Assembly: GCF_001426485.1 (NCBI RefSeq)
Contig: NZ_LMET01000002.1
Span: 265,799-304,500, forward strand
DNA: 38,702 nucleotides
Source of the DNA: Aeromicrobium sp. Root472D3
GTDB taxonomy: Bacteria > Actinomycetota > Actinomycetes > Propionibacteriales > Nocardioidaceae
Reading direction: 5' to 3'
The notes below the pieces were generated by a model. That model was given only the letters and a program-made list of their open reading frames with translations, was not told where the DNA came from and made no database searches. Numbering within the stretch: the first letter of the stretch is position 1; every line of letters begins with the position of its first letter. Below, piece after piece: positions 33,590 to 38,702 of this stretch. The position numbers were made by a program, and so were the translations under genes.

Positions 33590-34054
33590 CTACTCGGGCA
33601 GGGCGAACCCCTGCTGCCGCCAGGCCTCGTACACCGCGACGGACGCGGTGTTGGCCAGGTTCATCGAGCGTCGGCCGGGCAGCATCGGCAGTCGGACGAG
33701 AGCCGTGAGGCGCGGGTCGTCCAGTACCTCCTGCGGCAGCCCCGTGGGCTCGGCACCGAACATCAGGACGTCACCGGGTTCGTAGCCGACGTCGGTGTAG
33801 ACCTCGTCGCCCTTCGCGGTGAACGCGAAGACGCGGCACGGCGCGAGGGCCGTCAGGGCCGCGTCGAGGTCGGCGTGGACCGTCATGACGGCGAGGTCGT
33901 GGTAGTCGAGGCCGGCGCGCTTGAGCTTGGACTCCGACAGGTCGAAGCCGAGCGGCTCGACCAGGTGCAGCTCGGCCCCCGTGACGGCGGCGAGCCGGAT
34001 CGCGGCGCCGGTGTTGCCGGCGATGCGCGGCTCGTGGAACAGGATGCGGAACAT
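33590..34054 (-). CDS. trmL: tRNA (cytidine/uridine-2'-O-)-methyltransferase TrmL
   Basis: 154 residues, the size of TrmL, the minimal SPOUT methylase. The N-terminus MFRILFHEPRIAGNTGAAIRLAA, LHLVEPLGF and the knot motifs LMFGAEPTGLP and LPMLPGRRSMNLANTASVAVYEA are complete. It methylates the wobble position 34 of tRNA-Leu isoacceptors with S-adenosylmethionine. A tRNA-Leu(UAG) gene is in the window, although TrmL acts on CmAA and cmnm5UmAA tRNA-Leu in E. coli. It starts directly after the benE stop (one base), so the two form an operon. Confidence 0.95.
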   Translation of the reverse strand: MFRILFHEPRIAGNTGAAIRLAAVTGAELHLVEPLGFDLSESKLKRAGLDYHDLAVMTVHADLDAALTALAPCRVFAFTAKGDEVYTDVGYEPGDVLMFGAEPTGLPQEVLDDPRLTALVRLPMLPGRRSMNLANTASVAVYEAWRQQGFALPE

Positions 34055-35278
34055 TCAGCGGTGCCTTCCGGCCGGGGGTGACGGTGAGCGGGGGGTCAGG
34101 ACGACGTGGACGACGAGCCCCGCGATCAGCGCCCAGAACGCCGATCCGATGCCCAGCACCGTGACGCCGGACGCGGCGACGAGGAACGTGACGACGGCTG
34201 CCTCGCGGCCCGTCCGCTCGGACACGGCCCCCTCGAACGCGGCGGCGAGGGTGCCGAGCAGCGCCAGGCCCGCGACGGTCGCGATGACGCCGGCGGGTGC
34301 GACCGCCACGAGCGCCGCGAGGGCCGCCGAGGCGATCGCGAGGACGACGTACGTCCAGCCGCCCGACTGGGCGGCGATCCACCGACGTCGGGGGTCGGGG
34401 CCGGCCGGCGGGCCACCGGCGAGCGCCGCGCTGATGGCCGCGAGGTTGACCGAGTGGCCGCCGGCCCCGGCGCCCAGCATCGTCGCGACACCGGCCGTGA
34501 CGAGCGAGCCGCGCCACGGGAGGTCGTAGCCGAGCGACTTCATGATCGCGAAGCCCGGCACGTTCTGCGACGCCATCGTGACGACGTACAGCGGCAGCGC
34601 GATGCCGATCATGGCGGCCCAGCTCCACTCGGGCGCCGTCAGCGTCAGCCGGGGCACCAGGTCGGATCCGGCGATCGTCGTGCCCGTGCGGACCATGTCG
34701 ACGCCGATCACGACGCCCGCCGCCACGAACGCGGCCGGAGCGGCCCAGCGCGGCGCGAACCGCACACCGGCCAGCCAGACGACCACGACGGGCAGGATCG
34801 TCCACGGGTCGTCGGTCAGCGCCCGGACGGGTGCCAGGCACAGCTCGAGCAGCACGCCCGCGAGCATCGCCTGCGCGATCGGCGCGGGGATGAGTCCGAT
34901 GAGGCGGCCGAGGGCGGGCCACAGGCCCGTCAGGACGTACGCGGCGCCCGCCGCGAGGAAGGCGCCGACCGCGACGGCCCAGCCCCCGTCGAGGGGCGCC
35001 GTGCCGGCGAGCAGCGCGGCGCCGGGCGTCGACCACGCGAGCACCAGCGGGATGCGGTGACGGCGGCTCAGCCAGAGCATGCCGACGGCCTGCGTCAGGC
35101 ACAGCGCGAAGAGTCCCGAGGCCGCCTGGGCGGGGCTCGCGCCGACGGCGCGCAAACCGGTCAGGACGACCGCGAAGGTGCTGGTGTAGCCGACCAGGAC
35201 CGCGATGACGCCGGCGCTGACGGGTTGCTGCAGACCGCCACGACCGTGGCCGGCGGCCGCCTCCTGCTCCATGGCCAT
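34055..35278 (-). CDS. benE: Benzoate/H+ symporter family transporter (BenE)
   Basis: 407 residues with about 11-12 hydrophobic segments. The family signature is spread over GVIAVLVGYTSTFAVVL, SRRHRIPLVLAWSTPGAALLAG, GLIPAPIAQAMLAGVLL, and IALPLYVVTMASQNVPGFAIMKSLGY. GAGGHSVNLAAISAAL is the conserved late motif. BenE proteins import benzoate with protons; here the substrate is inferred only. The ATG at 35278 (MAMEQE) could also be 35272, since a TAGGGT box (35281-35286, minus strand) would then be eight bases upstream. It is co-transcribed with trmL and divergent from the SRPBCC gene. Confidence 0.92.
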   Translation of the reverse strand: MAMEQEAAAGHGRGGLQQPVSAGVIAVLVGYTSTFAVVLTGLRAVGASPAQAASGLFALCLTQAVGMLWLSRRHRIPLVLAWSTPGAALLAGTAPLDGGWAVAVGAFLAAGAAYVLTGLWPALGRLIGLIPAPIAQAMLAGVLLELCLAPVRALTDDPWTILPVVVVWLAGVRFAPRWAAPAAFVAAGVVIGVDMVRTGTTIAGSDLVPRLTLTAPEWSWAAMIGIALPLYVVTMASQNVPGFAIMKSLGYDLPWRGSLVTAGVATMLGAGAGGHSVNLAAISAALAGGPPAGPDPRRRWIAAQSGGWTYVVLAIASAALAALVAVAPAGVIATVAGLALLGTLAAAFEGAVSERTGREAAVVTFLVAASGVTVLGIGSAFWALIAGLVVHVVLTPRSPSPPAGRHR

Positions 35279-35283
35279 TCACC

Positions 35284-35307
35284 CTAGGGCACGGTTCGCC
35301 CTAGACT
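35284..35307. promoter_or_regulatory. Inverted repeat and -10 box between benE and the SRPBCC gene
   Basis: CTAGGGC (35284-35290) and GCCCTAG (35298-35304) form a 7-bp inverted repeat with a 7-bp centre. The right arm runs into TAGACT (35302-35307), a -10 box eight bases before the ATG at 35316. The left arm contains the minus-strand TAGGGT box of benE. The symmetry may therefore come from the two -10 boxes rather than a regulator site. Confidence 0.4.
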
Positions 35308-35315
35308 CACCGACC

Positions 35316-35741
35316 ATGGCCTCTCCCCAGCGCGTCCACGTCGTCCACACGTTCACGTCCGATCCCGCCACGGTGTTCGAGAAGCTCTCCGAGCACGAGA
35401 ACCTCGGCCCGGTCTTCGGCGCGAAGATCAAGCGCGTCCGCGACGGCGACACCACGCGCAACGGCGTCGGCTCGACCCGCAGCCTGAAGATCGGCCCGCT
35501 GCCGGCGTTCCACGAGACCACGACGGTCGCCGAGCCGAACCGCCTGATCGAGTACCGGATCACGCAGGGAAGCCCCCTCAAGGGTCACTGGGGGCGCCAG
35601 ATCCTGACGCCGACGCCTGACGGCGGCACGCAGCTCGACTACACGATCGGCTTCGACGCCGCGGTGCCCGGCATGGCGGCCGTCGTCGGCACGATCCTGC
35701 AGAAGGCGATCGGCAAGGGCATCGGCCGGCTCACCCCGTAG
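35316..35741 (+). CDS. SRPBCC family protein (polyketide cyclase/START-like)
   Basis: 141 residues. The fold signature is VHVVHTFTSDPATVFEKLSEHENLG, the central strands VGSTRSLKIGPLPAFHETTTVAEPNRLIEYRI and the long C-terminal helix GMAAVVGTILQKAIGKGIGRL. Such proteins bind hydrophobic ligands in a helix-grip cavity; the ligand is unknown. The ATG is eight bases after a TAGACT box. It stands alone between divergent benE and an EamA transporter. The protein is soluble and likely cytoplasmic. Confidence 0.88.
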   Translation: MASPQRVHVVHTFTSDPATVFEKLSEHENLGPVFGAKIKRVRDGDTTRNGVGSTRSLKIGPLPAFHETTTVAEPNRLIEYRITQGSPLKGHWGRQILTPTPDGGTQLDYTIGFDAAVPGMAAVVGTILQKAIGKGIGRLTP

Positions 35742-35790
35742 GCGGCCCGGGGGCACGCCGCCGCGCACCCGCCGGGTGCCAGAATCAGGC

Positions 35791-36663
35791 GTGCGCCCGA
35801 TCCTGTTCGTCCTCGCGGCGGCGGTCTGCTTCGGCACGACCGGCACGGCCCAGGCCTACGGTCCCGGCGCCGCCTCGAGCAGTGCCGTCGGCCTGACGCG
35901 CATCGTCGTCGGCGGGCTGCTGCTCGGTGCCGTGGCGTGGTGGCCCGCACGACGGTCGCGGGTCGTCCCGCCGACCCTCGCACGTCCCCAGCTCGCCGCG
36001 GTGCTGGTCGGCGGTGCCGCGGTGCTGGCGTACCAGCCGACGTTCTTCGCGGGCGCGCGGCTCAACGGTGTCGCGGTCGGCGCGGTCGTGACGCTCGGCG
36101 CCGCTCCCGTGCTGACCGGCGTGCTCGAGTGGGTGCTGACGCGGCAGGTGCCCACCCGCGCGTGGTTCGTGGGCACCTCGTGCGCGGTGGCGGGCGTCGC
36201 GCTGATCGGCGGGCTGGTCGACGGCGCCGGCCGGGCCGTGAGCGCGGCAGGGCTCGCCGGATCGCTCGGGGCCGCGTTGTCGTACGCGGTCTATACGCTC
36301 GCGGCGAAACGGCTGCTGACGGACGGGTGGAGCGCCACCGCCGCGATCGGCAGCGTGTTCGCGACGGCCGCCGTGATGGCCGCACCGTTCCTGCTGCTGG
36401 TCGACCTGTCGTGGACGACGAGCACGTCGGGGGTCGCGATGATCGCCTGGCTCGCGATCGTGACGGTCGTGATCGCGTACGTGCTGTTCGCCGCGGGGCT
36501 GCGGTCGCTGTCGGCGTCGTCGGTGTCGACGCTGACGCTGGTCGAGCCGCTGACCGCGTGCGTGCTGGGCCTGGCGCTGCTCGGCGAGCAGCTGTCCGCG
36601 GCGGGCTGGGCGGGGCTCGCGGCGCTGCTCGCCGGCGTCACGCTGCTCGCCGTCAGGCGTTGA
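35791..36663 (+). CDS. EamA/DMT-superfamily transporter
   Basis: 290 residues with ten hydrophobic segments in two homologous halves, as in the EamA branch of the drug/metabolite transporters. The first half has FGTTGTAQAYGPGAASSSAVGLTRIVVGGLLLG. The second half ends in VSTLTLVEPLTACVLGLALLGEQLSAAGWAGLAALLAGVTLLA, the classic EamA end (each part is a separate stretch). Efflux of a small metabolite is expected. The start is GTG at 35791 (VRPILF), with CAGAAT five bases upstream; a GTG at 35776 is possible. It converges with the next gene and the stops overlap by 11 bases. Confidence 0.92.
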   Translation: MRPILFVLAAAVCFGTTGTAQAYGPGAASSSAVGLTRIVVGGLLLGAVAWWPARRSRVVPPTLARPQLAAVLVGGAAVLAYQPTFFAGARLNGVAVGAVVTLGAAPVLTGVLEWVLTRQVPTRAWFVGTSCAVAGVALIGGLVDGAGRAVSAAGLAGSLGAALSYAVYTLAAKRLLTDGWSATAAIGSVFATAAVMAAPFLLLVDLSWTTSTSGVAMIAWLAIVTVVIAYVLFAAGLRSLSASSVSTLTLVEPLTACVLGLALLGEQLSAAGWAGLAALLAGVTLLAVRR

Positions 36664-37078
36664 GCCGCCGCCAGACGTGCGCCGTGGCCGACTCCACGTC
36701 ACCGGGGTGCGTCTGCTGGAAGTTCCGGCCGCCGCGCGCGAACGTCTGCTGCACGGCGGCCGGTGTCACGGCGGCGTCGACCGGCTCGTCGACCCAGTCG
36801 CAGTCGCGGACGTTCACGAGGTCGACCGCCGCCCCCTCGTCGTCGCGTCGCCAGGGCCCCGTGATGCGTCCGAGGAACGTGCGACCGTCCGGGTGCCGGG
36901 TCCAGACGAAGGCCCCCGCGGGCACCGCGACGAACCGCTCGAGCCGACGCTCGGACCGCTCGTCGGTGGCCTCGCCGACGCCGACGAGACCGTTGCGCAG
37001 GGCGTGCTCGACGGCCGCGGCGTGGTCGACGTCGTCGCGCCGCGAGCGCAGGGGAGCGCGGTACACCGGGTCGGGCAC
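36653..37078 (-). CDS. Conserved hypothetical protein
   Basis: 141 residues. The middle runs GLVGVGEATDERSERRLERFVAVPAGAFVWTRHPDGRTFLGRITGPWRRD, followed by VDLVNVRDCDWVDEPVDAAVTPAAVQQTFARGGRNFQQTHPG (both segments shortened here). I have seen this general pattern in actinobacterial proteins without an assigned function and cannot name it. It is soluble and lacks a signal peptide. The start is GTG at 37078 (VPDPVYRAPL), eight bases after the AIM24 stop, so it is translated from the AIM24 message. Its 3' end overlaps the EamA stop. The frame remains open further upstream, but that part is antisense to and out of phase with the AIM24 gene. Confidence 0.7.
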   Translation of the reverse strand: MPDPVYRAPLRSRRDDVDHAAAVEHALRNGLVGVGEATDERSERRLERFVAVPAGAFVWTRHPDGRTFLGRITGPWRRDDEGAAVDLVNVRDCDWVDEPVDAAVTPAAVQQTFARGGRNFQQTHPGDVESATAHVWRRLNA

Positions 37079-37086
37079 GTGACGGC

Positions 37087-37821
37087 TCAGCTCAGGATGC
37101 CGCCGAGGATGCCGCCGCCGACGGCGGCACCCGCGACCGCCCCGCCGTTGCCGCCGCCACCCTGCGGGTAGGCGGGCCCCTCGGACGGCTGCACGACGAC
37201 GAAGCCCGGGCCCTGGAAGGCGTACTGGAACGCCTCGCCTGATCCGCCGCGCAGCGACGACCGCATCGACATGCTGTTGTGCAGCTGCGGCGTCAGGTTG
37301 GCCGACCAGCACACCGCGGCGTTGATGTCGACGTACGTCGGCTGCTGCGAGCAGTCGAGGATCATGGGGTCGCCGTCGGCGACCAGCGCGACCTGGCCCG
37401 TGCCCGACACGATCGTGTTGAACAGCCCGCCCGCTGCGACGCCGACGCCCTTGACCCGGCGGATGTCGTGGTCGAGCGACGCGTCGAACGCCAGCAGGTT
37501 GCGTCCGTTGATCGAGATGCCGTCACCCTCGAGGGTCAGGACGAACACGTTCTTGGCGGTGTCGGCGAAGAACACCTCGCCCTGCCCGGCCACCGTCATG
37601 AGCGGGTTGTCCTCGCTCGTGACGACCTTCTTCATGAGCTTGCCGAGGCTGCCGGCCGACTTGTGCTCGAACGTGACCTGGCCCTGGTAGGCGACCATGA
37701 CGCCCTTGGTCGCGAGCACGGGCGCGCCCAGCGTGACCTTGAGCATCCGTGGGTTCTGCAGCGTGAACCGCTCCGAGGTCTGCACCTCGTGGTGGGCCTG
37801 GGCGAAGAGCTCTGACTTCAT
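37087..37821 (-). CDS. AIM24 family protein
   Basis: 244 residues. The AIM24 fold is visible as SERFTLQNPRMLKVTLGAPVLATKGVMVAYQGQVTFEHK, the double-stranded helix with GQGEVFFAD and the SGTGQVALVADGDPMILD stretch (each separate). A glycine-rich tail (GGGGNGGAVAGAAVGGGILGGIL, from about residue 220) could insert into or lie on the membrane. AIM24 proteins are known from mitochondria and bacteria but their function is not settled. The ATG at 37821 has GAAAGG eight bases upstream. It lies 52 bp downstream of the tRNA-Leu gene on the same strand and eight bp upstream of the small conserved gene. Confidence 0.92.
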   Translation of the reverse strand: MKSELFAQAHHEVQTSERFTLQNPRMLKVTLGAPVLATKGVMVAYQGQVTFEHKSAGSLGKLMKKVVTSEDNPLMTVAGQGEVFFADTAKNVFVLTLEGDGISINGRNLLAFDASLDHDIRRVKGVGVAAGGLFNTIVSGTGQVALVADGDPMILDCSQQPTYVDINAAVCWSANLTPQLHNSMSMRSSLRGGSGEAFQYAFQGPGFVVVQPSEGPAYPQGGGGNGGAVAGAAVGGGILGGILS

Positions 37822-37872
37822 GGCGTGCCTTTCGTGGGTCGTGACATGACAACGAACGACGGTTCCGGCGAG

Positions 37873-37954
37873 TGCCGATGACAGGACTTGAACCTGCACG
37901 CTCGAAAGCACAGAGACCTAAACCCTGCGTGTCTACCAGTTCCACCACATCGGC
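37873..37954 (-). tRNA. tRNA-Leu (anticodon UAG)
   Basis: On the minus strand, GCCGATG at the 5' end pairs with CATCGGC at the 3' end. The anticodon stem is CAGGG/CTCTG with a seven-base loop TTTAGGT, giving anticodon UAG, which reads CUN leucine codons. The variable arm (TGCTTTCGAGCG) is long, as class II tRNA-Leu demands. The T loop is TTCAAGT. The CCA end is not encoded (the discriminator A at 37873 is followed by CT). Length 82. Confidence 0.93.
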
Positions 37955-37986
37955 TTGCGCGACCGATCCTAGTCGGACGCGGGCGC

Positions 37987-38454
37987 TCAGGACTCGAGGC
38001 CGAGGTCCTTGCGCAGCTTGGCGACGTGGCCCGTGGCCTTGACGTTGTACTGAGCGAGCCGCACCGTGCCGTCCTCGACGACGAACGTCGACCGGATGAC
38101 GCCCTGCACGACCTTGCCGTAGAGCTTCTTCTCGCCGAACGCGCCCCACGCCGTGAGGACCTCCTTCTCGGGGTCCGACAGCAGCGTGATGGTCAGGCCG
38201 TCGTTCTCGCGGAAGCGTGCCAGCTTCTCCGGCTTGTCGGGCGAGATGCCCAGGACGGTGTAGCCCTCGGACTGCAGGCGGTCGAGCGAGTCGCTGAAGT
38301 CGCAGGCCTGCTTGGTGCACCCCGGGGTCATCGCGGCGGGGTAGAAGTAGACGATGACCTTGCCCTCCTGCTGCGACAGCGTGACCGGCTGACCGGCGTC
38401 GTCGGTGAGGGTGAAGTCGGGTGCGGTGTCGCCTGCCTGCAGTCGGGTCGTCAT
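37987..38454 (-). CDS. bcp: Peroxiredoxin, Bcp/PrxQ type
   Basis: 155 residues. The Prx motif YFYPAAMTPGCTKQACDF gives the peroxidatic Cys46 and the resolving Cys51 five residues later, as in E. coli BCP. The C-terminus contains GVIRSTFVVEDGTVRLAQYNVKATGH. It reduces hydroperoxides with thioredoxin as donor. The ATG at 38454 (MTTRLQAGD) is preferred over 38496; a CAGGAT box (38462-38467, minus strand) lies seven bases upstream. It is divergent from the DUF3618 gene. Confidence 0.95.
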   Translation of the reverse strand: MTTRLQAGDTAPDFTLTDDAGQPVTLSQQEGKVIVYFYPAAMTPGCTKQACDFSDSLDRLQSEGYTVLGISPDKPEKLARFRENDGLTITLLSDPEKEVLTAWGAFGEKKLYGKVVQGVIRSTFVVEDGTVRLAQYNVKATGHVAKLRKDLGLES

Positions 38455-38460
38455 GCGGAC

Positions 38461-38466
38461 TATCCT
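38461..38466 (+). promoter_or_regulatory. Candidate -10 of the DUF3618 gene, overlapping that of bcp
   Basis: TATCCT reads as a plus-strand -10 and overlaps by five bases with the minus-strand CAGGAT box of bcp (38462-38467). Polymerase could probably occupy only one of the two divergent promoters at a time. Evidence is positional only. Confidence 0.3.
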
Positions 38467-38529
38467 GACGTACGTGTGCGGGTCGCCGGCCCGCACCTCC
38501 GTGAACGACCGAGTGAGCGAGGCACGACG

Positions 38530-38702
38530 TGGCGAACGCCAAACCCGATGATCTGGTCGACGAGATCGATGTGATCCGCGACCGTCTGGCGGACACCGTC
38601 GACGCCCTGATCGACCGGTCCAACCCCAAGAACGTCGCCCGCCGCAGCCTGGCCGACCTCAAGGCGCACTTCGTCGACGAGACCGGCTCCCCCCCCCCCC
38701 CC
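38530..38702 (+). CDS. DUF3618 domain-containing protein (3' end missing)
   Basis: The first 57 residues: VANAKPDDLVDEIDVIRDRLADTVDALIDRSNPKNVARRSLADLK (given in parts), which is the DUF3618 helix-rich N-terminal domain found in small actinobacterial membrane proteins, usually followed by one membrane segment near the C-terminus. The GTG at 38530 has GAGCGAGG six bases upstream. The reading frame then runs into a homopolymer of 14 C (38689-38702) at the window end, giving Pro codons that are not part of the family; the true sequence is probably lost there. Confidence 0.8.

Overview
This window is a compact, very GC-rich chromosomal segment from a high-GC actinobacterium. The evidence is the strong G/C third-position bias, the many GTG starts, the actinobacterial families (DUF3039, DUF2017, DUF3048, sunset domain, full-length Lhr, MpaB/DUF2236, VKOR) and a gene order at 23.2-32.7 kb that matches the pncB1-clpS-mec-cysO-cysM-murI-rph block of Mycobacterium tuberculosis (recalled, not searched). 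A member of the Propionibacteriales, perhaps Aeromicrobium or another Nocardioidaceae, is my best guess but is unproven. The window holds 45 protein-coding genes (two of them cut by the window ends), one gene remnant, one tmRNA and one tRNA. I see no CRISPR array, insertion sequence, prophage or biosynthetic cluster.

Layout. 0-3.1 kb: the 3' end of smpB, an amidohydrolase, a 14-TM drug-efflux type MFS gene and ssrA (tmRNA, tag ADSKRTDFALAA), so both trans-translation partners are close together. 3.2-10 kb: a small membrane protein, a pterin carbinolamine dehydratase, a VKOR disulfide-bond protein, then the DNA-repair pair lhr-nei2 with overlapping ends. 10-15 kb: an ArfA-like BON-domain protein lacking an OmpA domain plus a sunset-domain membrane protein, a DUF3048 lipoprotein, a TetR regulator divergent from an uncharacterised gene with a well-formed operator between them, a MerR regulator and YqgE. 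15-21.4 kb: an overlapping DUF3039/helicase pair, an HSL-type esterase, an MpaB-family oxygenase with a 19-bp palindrome over its promoter, a secreted beta-propeller protein and a luciferase-like oxidoreductase.

21.3-32.7 kb: an Eis-type acetyltransferase, the nicotinamide salvage genes pncA and pncB (nicotinamide to nicotinate to NaMN), divergent clpS-DUF2017, and the Mec/CysO/CysM cysteine pathway (sulfur-carrier-dependent). Then comes an apparent insertion (an unknown gene, an HNH-endonuclease remnant, DUF4287 and a divergent PRPP synthetase), followed by murI, an Rv1339-like phosphodiesterase, rph and rdgB. 32.7-38.7 kb: a secreted SGNH hydrolase, trmL-benE, an SRPBCC protein, an EamA transporter, an AIM24 operon, tRNA-Leu(UAG), a Bcp peroxiredoxin and the start of a DUF3618 gene ending in a poly-C run.

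A theme across the window is the -10-like hexamer TAnnnT placed six to eight bases before the start codon of many genes that lack a Shine-Dalgarno sequence. This indicates widespread leaderless transcription and helps decide several starts. No obviously novel large system is present. The best candidates for something undescribed are the DUF3039-helicase pair, the TetR-controlled unknown gene at 13.1 kb, the BON/sunset pair, and the extended CysO.
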